From Akebia trifoliata (taxonomy: Eukaryota; Streptophyta; Magnoliopsida; Ranunculales; Lardizabalaceae): 64,000 nt of DNA. Below the pieces are notes generated by a model, which saw only the letters and a list, made by a program, of their open reading frames with translations, did no database searches and was not told where the DNA came from. The position numbers and the translations under genes were made by a program. Positions 44,640 through 56,970 of the stretch are shown here, piece by piece; the stretch's first letter is position 1; every line of letters starts with the position of its first letter. The stretch is taken from NCBI GenBank assembly GCA_017979445.1, contig CM030717.1, forward strand, positions 24,911,288-24,975,287, given 5' to 3'.

Positions 44640-44995
44640 ATGGTTTAGGTTGAAATCAGATATGGGTCGGGGACCTAATTCCAACGGATATGGATTGTGG
44701 ACCCAAATATGAAATGGATATGGATCATGGACCCATTTGTAGTGGATATGGGTTGTGTACTCATATTTTAAGTAGATATGGGTCGTGGACCCATTTTGAA
44801 TGGATATGGGTCATAGACCCATTTTGAAGTGGATATGGGTCGTGGACCAATTTGAGATGGATATGGTCGTGGACTCAACTTGAAATGGATATGGGTCGTG
44901 GACTCCTATTTGAAGTGGATATGGGTCGTGAACTCATTTTGAATGGATGTGTGTCATGGACCTAGTTTGGAATCGTTACGGGTCGTGGACTCGAT
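44640..44995. repeat. Array of about twelve 33-bp units built on a short palindrome
   Basis: Each unit carries GGATATGGGTCGTGGACCCAT or a variant. In the best copies (about 44775-44795 and 44796-44825) ATGGGTC and GACCCAT form a 7-bp inverted repeat around GTG. Other units show single changes. It probably belongs to the internal untranslated part of the minus-strand LTR element to the right. Confidence 0.75.
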
Positions 44996-46009
44996 TCGAG
45001 TTGACCTTCGATAATGGATTTGATCGTGATTGATAGTGCACTATGTTGGGTTTTGGTAGAGAATAGGCGGACTCAATTTAGATCGTAAAACGACCCATTT
45101 AAGTATTTTGAAGTCTTAAAATTCAAAACAAAAATAAACTCTAAAATAAAAGTTGTCAAGACTGATATCAAGATCGGAATGAGAATTTTTTTTATATCTA
45201 TGATTCAAGCACGTAATATGACATTTTATACTTATTCGTGCTTCAAACATGGACCAATATAATTTTTGGTTAAACAATTTTTTTATTTTTTTATTTTTTT
45301 AAGTTTGTTAGTCCAAAATTGAGGCACATTGCCTCTGATTTTTGGCTTTGGCCAAATTTTTATTTTTATTTTCATTTTTTTTGTTTTTTTTTTTTGTTTT
45401 TTGATGATATGCATGACTAAAAAAAAAAATAAAAAATCAGATTTTCCCATCTTATCTAGGAGAATAAATAAAGAAAAAAAAAAAACGCCTAAGCCTATAC
45501 AATTTACCTTTGTGGGTTTACAATCTGGGCTTCGAGGCCTCGAAATTATTTTTTTAACAAATACAACTTTTCTTTGGGATCGATATAAGCTTGAGAACAC
45601 ATGTCCTAACTCATCTAATCAGGCACATGTATGCGGCCAATAGGTGGGTTTATGGTACCTGATCTTTAAACCTCAATGCATACCGGAGTACACACGTCGT
45701 TGGTTGGTGATTCATCCCTGATACTTGAAATAACGATCTCAAGCTATAGAACTACTACGCATCGGGGCTAAATATAATGAGGGTGGGGTGACTTGTGCAG
45801 TGGGCTATGCTCGCAAGTGCACGTGCATTTTTTTGTCATTGACCCCCTTATAAATTTGTAATGACATAAGAAAATAAACAAATATTACAACATTTCATAT
45901 GTAAACAAAAAATACAAACAAAAAATCACGTTAGCAAACAAAATAATTTTTTTTATTTGTTCTTTTTTTTCAAAATAATCGAGTTGACATGAGGGTTGAA
46001 CCTAGTCTT
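44996..46009. other. 5' internal region of the minus-strand Tat-like element, no gene seen
   Basis: A-rich and T-rich runs (45270-45490, 45940-45980) and no domain. Read on the minus strand it follows the primer site at 46011-46026, so it is the leader before gag. The two overlapping 104-105 codon frames at 45283-45643 are by-products of poly-Lys/poly-Phe runs. Confidence 0.45.
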
Positions 46010-46026
46010 CCCAGCGGAGTCGCCAA
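46009..46026 (-). other. Primer binding site of the minus-strand Tat-like element
   Basis: The minus strand reads TGGCGACTCCGCTGGGAA. It starts 2-3 bases after the LTR end GCATCTACA and is the form common in Tat/Ogre-type elements (TGGCGACTCCGCTGGGGA). It shows that the interior begins to the left of this LTR. Confidence 0.82.
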
Positions 46027-46028
46027 GT

Positions 46029-47968
46029 TGTAGATGCATGATTTTAGATTACGAGTACCACTTCTACGAAGCTTTGGAGTTGCCACCATTCATATTTGTA
46101 GTGGGGTGTGAATGATCACCTAATGTGCATTTTTAGAAAATATATCATTTTGGCATTTAGTTACTCTCGATGGATAAGATACCGATCTAATCCAAGATCG
46201 GGGTAAGCGGTTCATTAGGAGAAAAAGGAAGGTATTAGACATCCTTTTCTCCCCCACCAAGTGGTGGTAACCTCAATTCAACTCGGTCATTTTGATTAAA
46301 AATGCAAAAATAAGAACCAAGTGTCATGTGTTGATTACTTGTACCCTAAGTAGGGATTTATTTTTGGCTCGATTATGGGATCATCCCATTGAAGGATATG
46401 ATTCTTATAAATGCTTAGCCTTGTGAACTACATGTGCTTTTAAAGAGTATTAACGATGGTTATAGATTTATTCTCATGAGTTGAGAAGGACTCAAAGACC
46501 AGTTGCCTCAAAATGATTTGAAAGTTGAAAATAATTTTGTTTTGAAAATGGTTACAACCCTTATACTTTCAATCGAACCGAAGTTTGATCTACCGGAGAT
46601 AAGGGAGGGGAAGCATTACATCCCAAGTCTCTTTAAAAATAAAAATTAAAGAAACTAGGGATAGTAAAAGAGGGATATGGAGAGGGTAGAGAGAGAGAGG
46701 GGGGGTGCTCTTTTGACCTACCTTGAAGCTGCAACTTGTTCCTTTTTTTTCTTCTTCTTCTTCTCAAGTTCCTAATAGAATATTAGATTTTATATTTTTT
46801 TTGAAGATTAATATGAGAAAATGAAAGTGAAGTAGAAGAGAGTTGAGAGAGGATTTTTTATTAATTTTTCATTAGCTTTTGTGAGTTGAGAATGAGGGGG
46901 GTTTCTAGGATTTGAAGAGTATTTTTAGGGATAAAATGGGTTGAGTGTTTAGTGAGTTGAAGGGAGTGGGTTTTAATTAATAGAATTGGTGGTGTAAGAA
47001 GGTGGTTGATTAGGTTTTGGGATGGTAATGGTGATGGTGACATGTGTCAAGATGTGTAGAGATTAGAGGTTTAGATGAGTTGATAAGAGGGGATGATGTG
47101 TTTGATTTGAGAGAATAAGGGCTTATAAGGAACGATGAGGGTAGGTTAGGGGGAGGTATGGGTTGGAGGTGTTTAATTTGAGAGAATGAAGGTTTGTAGA
47201 AAATGATGAGGGTCGGTTAGGGGGATGTCTGGGTTGGAGGTATTTAATTTTAGAGAATAGGGGGTTTATAGGGAATGATGAGGATAAGTTAGGGGGGTAT
47301 GGGTTGGAGGTGTGGATATATGATGTTTAGAGAAAAGGTGATAGGATAGGTAATAGGATGAGGGAGGTGAGTTGAGGTGGTGACATATGTCCCACCTTGA
47401 TGATCACGTTGATTGGTTGTGATTTTGGATTGGGTTGAGAGTTGGGCTTGGGTAATACTTGGGTAGGTATAGTGTTGGGTTTGGTTGAGAGTTGGACTTG
47501 GGTAATGGATTGGGTAGGTATAGTATGTTGAATTAAATTTGGCTTAATGGTAGGTTGGGCTTGGGTATAGTAATGGGTAGTGGGTTGAATTGAATTGGGC
47601 TTAGGTGGTAGGTTGGGCTTGGGTAAGATAGTTGGGTAGTGGATTGGATAGTAATGAATGATAGGTTGAGATTGGTTGAGAAGTATAAAGTGGTGGGGTA
47701 GGTTTGGGTCCATGGACCACGTGGTAAGTTGGGTTTGAGTATAGTAGTGAGTTGAATAGTAATGGATTTGAATTAGGGTTGGGATGAGTTGAGAAATGAG
47801 AGAAGTGGTGTGAATTCTTTTGGCTCATGGCCACGTGAGTAGGGCTTGGGCCATTTTATTGAAAGAAAATGAAGAATTTTTTAAAGTTAGGGTTTTAGGA
47901 CCCATTTCGATTTTCATGGATTTTAGGGCATTTTGCATCGAGGGTCCGGTCAAATTTGAGTGTTTATA
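46029..47968 (-). mobile_element. Tat-like LTR, minus strand, 1.94 kb
   Basis: On the minus strand it starts TATAAACACTC at 47968 and ends GCATCTACA at 46029, followed by a primer site. It corresponds in opposite orientation to 17900-20100; both share the CTCCGGTAGATC region and the AATGGTGGCRACTCC segment near the end. On its upstream side (47969-49761) there is also element-internal sequence, so the LTR is flanked by interior on both sides. Confidence 0.75.
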
Positions 47969-48698
47969 GCTATCCTTATTTCTAGGAATTACGTACAAAG
48001 AAATGTGAAGAATAGATGAAACCCTGATTTGTACGGGCCCGAGGATTTTGCTCAGACAAGTTTTGAAATTACTGATTCAGTTTGATGGATTTGACGACAA
48101 GAAGTAGCTACCTAAGCACGGGGTCTGACAGGGTAAATCTTTTTATTTCCTAAGACGTTATGGCGCAGAGCTCCTATGTGGTTTCGGATTTGTGATTGTT
48201 TGGTGAAAAACTTTGAAGCAAGAGTTTTCTAACGAGTCTTGGACAATTTGAATTAAGCTTTTGCAAAAATGCTATTTTTCAATTTTTTTGATTTTTTGAT
48301 TTTTTGTTTTTTTGTTTTTATTTTTTTGTTGTTGTTTTTTTAATAATGAAATACATTTAAAATATTTTTTAGAGAAATTAAAGGGCTTAGGATGATCCCT
48401 TAATAGGTCTACATCGAAGAGTCTTTCAAATTCACCGTAACACTCTCTGATTGCAATGGTTGGAAAAAAAAAACATAATCCTCCCATGCTTTGAGTTTAA
48501 CATGGATGGAATCTATTATAAATAAGACGGTTTCCCAAGTTAAAAGTCTGATAGGGATTGAACCGATCATGAAAAGTGTAAATGAGATTTTCAATCTAAG
48601 TGTGTTTCGATGAGAATGATTTGACGTTTTTTTACTTTAAACGACGAACCTATAAATTTTAAAGATATCGAAACTCTTTTTTCCTTGATTTTTTATTT
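47969..48698. other. 3' internal sequence of the Tat-like element, no gene seen
   Basis: It begins with the same GCTRTCCYT..TTT text as 1436-1455. A segment at 48100-48140 (CTACCTAAGCACGGGGTCTGACAGGGT) recurs twice at 54937-54968 and 55050-55080, which shows that 54642-55403 is the continuation of this interior beyond the inserted LTR. T-runs at 48270-48345; no coding frame. Confidence 0.5.
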
Positions 48699-48719
48699 TT
48701 ATTTTTTTGTTAAAAAGAT

Positions 48720-49130
48720 TGAGAATATCGTGTAGTTTATACTCATGCGACAAGGAGCAATATATAATTTAATGCTTTTACTAAGGAACACCAGGTAGTT
48801 TAGGCTCGTACTGGGGAGCATCATACAGTTTAGGCTCTTATTGAAGAGCAACATGTTGTTTAGGCTCTTACTGAGGAGCAACATACAGTTTAGGCTCTTG
48901 TTGAGGAGCAACAAATATTTTAGACTCTTACTGAGGAGCGACAACCAGTTTTAGGCACTTACTAAGAAGCGACATGTAGTTTAGGCTCGTACTGGGGAGT
49001 ATCAAGCAATTTTAAGCTCTTATTGAGGAGAAACAAATAGTTTTAGACTCTTACTAAGGAACGACGAGTAGTTTTAGGCTCTTACTAAGGAGCAACATGT
49101 AGTTTAAGCTCTTACTAATGAGTGACATGT
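48720..49130. repeat. Array of about twelve 30-bp units
   Basis: Units read TTTAGGCTCTTACTGAGGAGCAACATACAG with variation. Length is mostly 30 bp, so one minus-strand frame (48699-48944) stays open as 10-residue repeats (KSLNCMLLLS). It has no other protein feature. Such arrays are common in the untranslated interior of Tat/Ogre-type elements. Confidence 0.82.
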
Positions 49131-49761
49131 TAAGAAATAGTTTTGATAATTATTGGCCTCGGGTAATTCGATACCTTGTTTTTAAGGAGTAAATTGAACT
49201 TTTCGTCACAGGCCCAAAATACTAGTTTGACATGATGCATGTAGAAAACTTTGTTTTTTTTTTAATCATTTTTTTAGTATGAGCAAAATGACCAGATCAA
49301 GAATCTGATTTTGTTGAATACAAACCAAGGTATGTTTGTCAAATAGATAGTAGTTTTCCTCAATTCTTTTTAACGTCTTTTAAAGTCATCTCCACAATCG
49401 GATATTGACAAAATGATAGAAAATGATTGGATGGAGTTTGATAATGAGGTGAAGGATTGTACAATGATTGGTGATTAGTTGTAGACTTCAGAATCTGTCC
49501 GAGATATTGATAAATCGATGATTACTCAGACTTCAAACATTTTCGAGGTAAAGATGATTGGTGGATAAATATGATCTTTTTTTTGTCATTCATGTCCATG
49601 GTGCCAATTACGATTTTCATTAAGTCCGATTCCATAATTTCCTGTGCATAGAAGCCTTTTCAGGTTTTCATCGTGCCTATGGTATTTGATATTATCATGA
49701 TTAGATTTTTTTTCTTTTCCAATGCCTTTGTAAGTTTTCACTGTGTTTTAAACATCTTTTA
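49131..49761. other. Element-internal non-coding DNA before the inserted family A LTR
   Basis: No gene. The sequence leads up to CATCTTTTA, directly before the diverged LTR start at 49762. Confidence 0.5.
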
Positions 49762-50553
49762 TATAACACTCCGTGTTTTTAACTCGTATCTCAAAAAGAT
49801 CAAATAGTGTTAATTCGAGGAATATTCTAAAAAGATAACTTAGAGTAAAGTGCTTGGATTATGCTATGTTCATTTTTATTGAAAATTGACTTTTCCATTA
49901 GTTTCAAAATGATCGTAATATATACTTTAGCCTGTAAGCAAGTTCGAATTCAAGTTCGGGTGAAAAAGTTAACAAATCCTCGAATTTCGTGTTGAAAGAG
50001 ACCCAAAATAGAAAATTTTTGTTAGAGGGAGAATCAGGAAGATTCGACCACACCATTAGGACTGCAACAAAAAATTATTCGAAGTGGTATACTCGTTTGT
50101 CATTTTTCGAGTCTGAATAGTTAAGTTACGGTCGAAACTAGAAATGATGGGAAAATTACAAGTATGCCCTCACCCTTGTTATAAAAGAAAACTGATTTTC
50201 TTTTAATTCATTATCTTTCTTCTCCAAAGCATCCAAACTCAAACTTTTTTGCCACCAACCTTGATAATTGTGCGAGTTCATCACTTTCGACGTCCACAAA
50301 CCAAGTAGGGACTTTCAATTCTTATTGGTAACTTTAGATTTTTGAAAATATGCATTTAGGGATTTTTATTGAAATGTGTTGTAGTTATAAATCGTAGAAA
50401 ACTTTTGTTTAGTTTTAAAATTCATGGTAGAAGTAGTTGTTTGATGGGTTTTATCGAATTTTGATAACAAACTCGTGGGTGGGTCGAATGGTTCGAAGAA
50501 TGGAAAAAAAAATCAAAAAGGGGATAAAAAACTCAGAGGTTCTAGTGAGGTTC
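49762..50553 (+). mobile_element. Diverged family A-like solo LTR, left part
   Basis: TATAACACTCCGTGTTTTTAAC aligns (in pieces) with the family A LTR start, and so does GTAAGCAAGTTCGAATTCAAG with the region after it. The LTR is split by a family B solo LTR at 50554. Left plus right part give about 3.1 kb. Possible flanks TTTTA (49757-49761) and TCTTA (54642-54646) differ at one base, consistent with an old target duplication. This copy lacks the 171-bp duplicated block. Confidence 0.72.
50549..50553. repeat. Target site duplication GGTTC, left copy (family B solo LTR)
   Basis: GGTTC precedes TGTAGACACC at 50554 and follows the LTR end GCGCTTTCA at 52296-52300. The perfect match shows a single insertion into the family A-like LTR. 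Confidence 0.9.
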
Positions 50554-52295
50554 TGTAGACACCCCATTTTTGCACTCGCCTGATTAATCAACTCGTCAAT
50601 CCGATCGCAATGATTCCCAATGATGGATGTGTATTCCATTGCTTTATTTTGTTACCAGATGTGTTTCAGAAATCCGGATAAGGTATCTCGAATTGACAAA
50701 ACCTTAGAAACCATGCTACGCTAGGAAAATACAATCCCAGAATCATATAAATCATCATCTTGTAGATCAAAAAGAAGTTTCACGATAAAAATCACTAAAA
50801 ATTGACCAAATTACCAAAATACCCGTAAGCTCAAAACAACCCTAGAGCCTACGTTACGCTTAGGAAACCTCTCTCAAACACATAAAATAACAAATCAAAA
50901 TCAAATAAATCATTTCGCCAATTTTAACAGAATTTGACAAAATTACGAAAATGCCCCTCATAAAGTTCATGACTATTTCACACAAAAAATTTCATAAATG
51001 ACACAAACTAATATTTCCATTGAATTCCTTACGAAAAATCGATTTTAAAACATCCTAGAACATTAAAAACTGACTTAAAACGTGAAAAGTCCTCTCCGGG
51101 GGCAAAACGGTAATTTCACAATTTTCATAATTAAAAAATTCGAAATTAATAAATAAAACATTAAATATTAAAGTGAAACATTAATGAAATTAATTTAAAA
51201 TTTGAATCGAAGAAATCGATCAATCGGATTTTCAAGTAAAATTGTTGAGGGTTCGTGAGATATTTCTTTAAGGACCCCTCCATTTGGGGGTCCAAAGAAT
51301 TAAAGAAATAATGAAAGTGGGTTCTCCAAAATTTAAAGTCAATCAAGCAAGACTGTAGTCAAAGTATTAAAGTCAATCAAGTGAGACTAAAGTCAAAATT
51401 AAAGTCAATTAAGCAAGACTGAAGTCAAAATATTAAAAGTCAATCAATTAAGACTAAAGTCAAAACATTAAAAGTCAATCAAATAAGACCAAAAGTCATA
51501 ATAGAATTCTAATTAAATAATAACTCTATCTAATAGAGTTCTAACTTAAAAACAATTCTACCTAAAAAAATTCTAATTAAAACACAATTCTACCTAAAAC
51601 AATTTTAACTAAAACACAACTCTAATTAAAAGATCTCTAATTAAACACTAACTCTATCCAAATCAACCTTAAAAAAAATTCTATAAATAGAGGTGCTCAC
51701 ACCCTATTTTCGTATCAAATCATAAACCCTAAAAGAAGTAGGTCTAGAAGCTCCCCTAGCCCCCCATAAACCCTAGTTTTGGAGCCCCAACTCCTTACCT
51801 AACATCCCTCCTTCAATTTTAGTCTAGAAAACACCTAAAATCCCTCTAAAAATACCCCCAAATCCGCAACAAACTTGAAGAGTTCAGATCCAAAAACAAT
51901 GAGATACCTTGATCTAGGAGATCCGAAGTCAAATCCGGAGACAGAACGAAGCAAGGGAGTACAGTACAAGAAACTCTTTTTGTCAGATCTGAGGGAACAA
52001 AATCCTTATCCTTGCTATCGGAAAGGTATGTAATTTTTTTATTTTTATCTAGGTTTTTAGCAATGTGATATATTTGGGAAGTTAGTAGAGACCGGCTTTG
52101 GCCGGGCGGGGTTGGTGCCTAACACCTTCCAACCCCGTAACATGATCCCCGAATTCAGATTTTTTGTGGTAGATTAGTTCTTTTTATCCATGTTAGAGTC
52201 AGTTTGGTTCCTAGACCACAATAACTAGGTGGCGACTCCCAAACCTCAAGAGTCAAAAGTGGATCCGCGCACCCCGCGGATCGAGGGCGCTTTCA
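50554..52295 (+). mobile_element. Family B solo LTR, 1.74 kb
   Basis: It runs TGTAGACACCCC to GAGGGCGCTTTCA and has the flanking GGTTC pair. It matches 55404-56969 over its whole length. Within it, AAAGTCAATCAAGYRAGACT is repeated about five times (51340-51490). A run of TCTAATTAAAMAYTAACTCTA units follows (51500-51660), then a TATA-like CTATAAATAG at 51682-51691. AGAGACCGGCTTTGGCCGG near 52088 is a short palindrome in the U5 region. Confidence 0.9.
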
Positions 52296-52300
52296 GGTTC

Positions 52301-53312
52301 AGGATTGTCAGCGGGAAGGGTGGGTGCCACCGGCACCTACCGAAGGCATTCTGTCGGTTCCATCGACAGAATAAGATTTCTGCCACCGACTAAAATCAAG
52401 AATAGCGAGAAAATTTTGTTCTGTCTGCAGATGCCGTTGGTCCCACCGATAACATCCTGATTCTGTCGTCAACAACCACCGATAGAAATAGTTCTCTTCA
52501 GAACTGAGTTCTAACTTTTACCTTAACCTCCCCATTGCCTATACTTGATTTCCCACCCTTTATTTCATTAAATGTCCTCTTTAATTTTTACTTTCCATTT
52601 ACTATAATTTCTTTAATGAAATAAAGGTTTTACCCTCTATTTCAAACAATGGAATGATTTCGAGATATAAATATCAAAGGATCAAAATTCAAATTTTGGT
52701 TTTAAGAACAAAACATAGATTTCGACGTTTTCGGCAAATTTTCAAAATATAATAACTTTCGCATTACTTTGAATTAGATTTCAAAAATTATATGGTGTCG
52801 AATCTCGTGATCGAGACTTTCATTTCCAAAAACCCATTTTCAATTTTGAGAACTTTGAAAATTTGAGTTTCCGACACTTAGCCAAATTTTCACAAGCTTT
52901 CCTTATTTTTAATTGCTTTGGTCCTGTGCATCGCCGAGACCTCGTTTTGAATAAATCTTGATGGTTTTCGATGAAAAAAACTAAAAATGACTTTGAAAAG
53001 ATTGAAAATGGATGGTTTGACTTGAAAAAATGAAAAGTGAGAATGTCGAGGGAATACAAAAGGGAATGAACGGTAAAATGTCAGAATCACACCCGAGGGG
53101 TGATGTCTGCACTTTACATTATATATTGTTTGTAGGTTAGTGAAAGGATATCCAGGTTATTAATGAAAGGGTTGCATGTTTATTTAAGATTATGTTAGCG
53201 CATGCACTGAGTACTATTATTTATTTTTAGGCCGGGTGGCCACAGTTGCATGGTAGGAACTGGATATCCATTCTCAACCATGTTCTGTTAATTTCACTTT
53301 TGTTTTAAATGA

Positions 53313-53369
<57 letters not shown>

Positions 53370-54641
53370 TTTTGTGAGCTGTTAAAGGGTCTGTAAATGC
53401 CTGAAGGGATAGTGCGTCACATCATCCGGAGGGATGTACTATCTTGGGATATACGGTAGGGACCACCAAGCTCATACGTGGTATGGGATGCGTATGAGAA
53501 TGGAGTTACAACTTGAATCCGGATCCATTCCTTTCTTATCTTTACTAGTGAACGTGTATTGTAAAGGTGGTCGTATACAAGTGGAGTGTTATTTTGGAAA
53601 TCACATGCATGCCTGATAGGTATAGACGAAGATGATTGGTCAGTGATCACTAACAATCTAGTAGTAGTCGAATGTTCTGACACATCGAAAAGAGACCCAT
53701 TGCTTACGGTCACGTCAAACGGCCCGCCTGAGCCGGATAAATGGTCACCAGTGTGGTAAGCGCAGCGACCGGGTACAAAATCAGGAACTAAAAGTCAGAT
53801 TTATGTTGTAACATCATGTCCCGACTGGGAGCGATCCAGTCGTGAATCCCAACGCTCAAATTCCATTACTCTACCACCTGTACTATGTATTTGTTGTTAT
53901 ATTTCGAATTATAAACTGAAAAACACGTCTATCATTTCAATGTTGTCAACTATATTTGCATAAATGGAAAAATGTACAATAAGTATGGATGATTGATGTC
54001 ATATATGACTTTTAAATTGTTTAGTTGTTCATCCCTGGTTATATGTACCAGTTATTCGTAGTTTCAATTGTAAAATTTGCATGTTTTGAAATAATGCAGT
54101 ATGATTATTCGATCACGTTTGGTGAGGTTATTGGTAGGAATTGTTTGTGGACCTATTGGGTAACCATTGTTACTCAACCTTTTCTCCATTTTTTTAGTTG
54201 CAGAGCCTGTGCTTGGGAAGGTGAGTGTTGAGCCATCCGTCGAGGAGCATCTGGTTGGTCAGATTGACGACCAGTGTCCATTACCCGGTGAGCATTGGGA
54301 TTATTTCTCCTAGGAGTTAGTTCATCGTAAGAGGTGTACATAGTGTTTTGGGTTGAGTGATAGGGCTATGTTAGAGTGAGGATAAAATTTTGTAATCCTG
54401 TATATTTTACCATTTTGCGCAACTCTGATCTCTCCTTACGTCATTCGTCACTCATTTTCTTCCATACCTTGTATGTTTTTATCACATATTATATACAGGA
54501 TTTGTTTGGTTATTGTTTTATCAGGTTTGAATTCCGTGGAACGCTAACATAAACAAAGGAAACCATGCTGAAATTTCGAGGCACCACCTAGTCCCTCGAG
54601 GTGACCTTGGGATTTGTGTTAGCGTTTCGCGGGGCATCACA
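52301..54641 (+). mobile_element. Diverged family A-like solo LTR, right part
   Basis: Matches to family A resume clearly at 53070 (CGGTAAAATGTCAGAATCACACCCGAGG, read in pieces) and run to AGCGTTTCGCGGGGCATCACA at 54641. An AT microsatellite of about 45 bp sits at 53319-53365, where family A has a short AT tract. At 52310-52480 there are ACCGACAG/CGGTTCC motifs not found in other family A copies but like those in the copia LTR at 42056-42470. Confidence 0.8.
53319..53365. repeat. (AT)n microsatellite
   Basis: About 22 AT units within the LTR. In the other family A copies the same place has only a short ATATATA stretch, so it has expanded here. Confidence 0.95.
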
Positions 54642-55403
54642 TCTTAGATAATTATTCCTTCATCGTCAATAAACATTCATTGTAGAAGTATTCTTTTCAA
54701 ACCATTTCTCGATCAGAGAGGACTTGATTTTAGGATGTAATGTGGATAGGGTTGAGGTTCGCAAAGAAATGGTATAGGCTTGAATATGGAATTTGATATA
54801 ATGGATAGGTTGAATCGGGATTTGCCTTGTATTTTTTTTTTTGTGAGAATAAAACTACATCTCATTTTGCGTGAGCCAGAAAGATCTCATTTATGCATGT
54901 TTGAGAGCATCAAGTAGGATAATGGATTTAGAAGATGACTGCCCAAGTACAAGGTCTAACAGGGTTCAGCTTAATTGAATTCCTTGATTTCGTGGCACGG
55001 GAATCATTTGAAATCTTGGATTTGATGAAATTGAATGATTGGTGAAAAATGACTACCCAAGCACGAGATCTGACAAGATTTGCCTTATTAATTTCTTGAT
55101 CTCGATGGCACAGAACTCGTTTGAGGTCTTGGATTTGATGGATTTTGGGATGGTTGATGCATTTAGCCATACTTCATTGAGTTTGATTCGAGTCACTTTG
55201 ACGGGGATTTTTTCTTTCTTCCTTATTGTTTCTTACTTTTTTGCAATGATATTCAATTTTTTTTTTCAATTGCCTCAGTGTGGGGTGGCATGTCCCGGTT
55301 CTAGGTAATTGAAGGAAAATGAAGGCTTGAGTAGGTTGATTAGTGGTAGATATGTTAGGATAATAGAAGGAAGGCCTCTCATCATTTTGAGATTTGATTT
55401 TTC
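54642..55403. other. Continuation of Tat-like 3' internal region, with a two-copy repeat
   Basis: Two copies of a unit of about 115 bp (54925-55035 and 55036-55150) share GACTRCCCAAGYACRAGRTCTRACARG and GATTTGATGRAATT. A third related segment lies at 48090-48230. No gene is seen. Confidence 0.6.
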
Positions 55404-56969
55404 TATAGACACCCCATTTTCGCACTTACCTGATTAATCAACTCGTCAACCTGATTGCAACAGTTCCCAATGATGGATGATTATTCCAATATTTTATTTT
55501 GTTACTAGATATGTTTCAAAAATTCAGATGAGGTATCCCAAACTAACAAAACCTTAGAAACCATGCTAGGCTAGGAAAATATAACCTCAAAAACGTATAA
55601 ATCATCATCTTATAGACAAAAAGAAGCTTCACAGTAAAAATCACTAAAAAATGATCAAATTATCAAAATACCCGTAACATCAAAACATCCCTAGAGCTTA
55701 CAAAAATCCTTTCAAACACATAAAATAACAAATCGAAACTAAATAAATTATTTCACCAATTTTCATAAAATTCAACAAAATTACGAAAATGCCCTTCTAA
55801 AGTTCAGGACCATTTCGCACAAAATTTTCATAAATGACACAAGTCAATATTCCTATTGAATTTCTTACGAAAAATCGATTCTAAAACATCCTTAAACATC
55901 AAAAATCGACTTAAAACACAAAAAGTCCTCTTAAGGGTAAAACGGTAATTTTATAATTTTAATAATTAAAAATTTTAAAATTAATAATTAAAACATTAAT
56001 TAATGTATAGTGAAATACTAATTAAAATTAAAGTCAATCAAGTAAAACTAAAGTCAAGATATTAAAGTCAATCAAGTAAGACTAAAGTCAAGATATTAAA
56101 GTCAATCAAGTAAGACTAAAGTCAAAATTTTAAAATCATTCAAGTGAGACTAAAAGTCAAAACCCTAATAGAATTATAATTAAACATTAATTCTATTTAA
56201 AACAATTATAATTAAATTATAACTCTACCTAAAACAATTCTAATTAAATTATAACTCTATTTAAAATAGTTCTAATTAAACATTAACTCTATTTAAAATA
56301 ATTCTAATTAAACATTAACTCTATTTAAAATAATTCTAATTAAACACTAACTCTATCAAAACTAGCACTTAAAAAATCTATAAATAGGAGTCCTTACAAC
56401 CTATTTTCGTATAAAAAAAAAAACTTTAGCAAAATTAGGTCAAAAAGTTCTCCTAGCCTCCCACAAACCTTGATTTTGAAGTCCTAACTCCTTATCTATC
56501 ATCCATACCCCAACTTTAGCTTAAAAAATACCTAGAAGTTCTTCCAAAATACCTCAGAAATTCATAAAAAAAATTAGAAAAATTCAGAAGGAGATACTTT
56601 GTTTTAGAGATCCGAAGCGAATTCGATGACACAACGAAGCGAAGAGTGTTGTATGAAGAACTATTCTACCAAATCTGAGGGAACAAGATCGTTGTCTTCG
56701 TAAAGGTAAAGATTTAATTTTTTTTTATTGATTAGATCTTTTTAACAATGTAGTTCTATTTGGGAATAAGTAGAGACCGGCGTTTGCCGGATGGAATTGG
56801 TGCCTAACACGTTCAAACCCCGTAACATGGTCCCTGGACCCGTATTTTCTTTCGTAGATTAGTGTTACTTTAAAAGTTCAGTTCTTAGAACGTAATAACT
56901 AGGTGGCAACTCCCAAACCTCAAAGGTCAAAAACGGATTGGTGCAACCCACGGATCGAGGGCGCTTTCA
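55404..56969 (+). mobile_element. Second family B LTR (5' LTR by position of primer site)
   Basis: It runs from TATAGACACCCC (expected TGTAGAC) to GAGGGCGCTTTCA. It carries the same AAAGTCAATCAAGTAAGACT repeats (56025-56150) and TCTAATTAAACATTAACTCTA repeats (56180-56360), and a TATA-like CTATAAATAGGAG at 56389. No matching 5-bp flanks are seen. A primer site-like sequence follows, so it is probably the left LTR of an element whose interior extends rightward. Confidence 0.82.
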
Positions 56970-56970
56970 G

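Noticed and set aside
44640..44995. CRISPR-like palindromic repeats
   Set aside because: The 'spacers' between palindromes are themselves repeated variants, so this is a simple tandem array.
45283..45643. Overlapping 104-105 codon frames on both strands
   Set aside because: They consist of poly-Lys/poly-Phe text from A/T runs in an element leader.
48720..49130. CRISPR-like array
   Set aside because: Units are contiguous 30-bp repeats without unique spacers, in a plant retrotransposon context.
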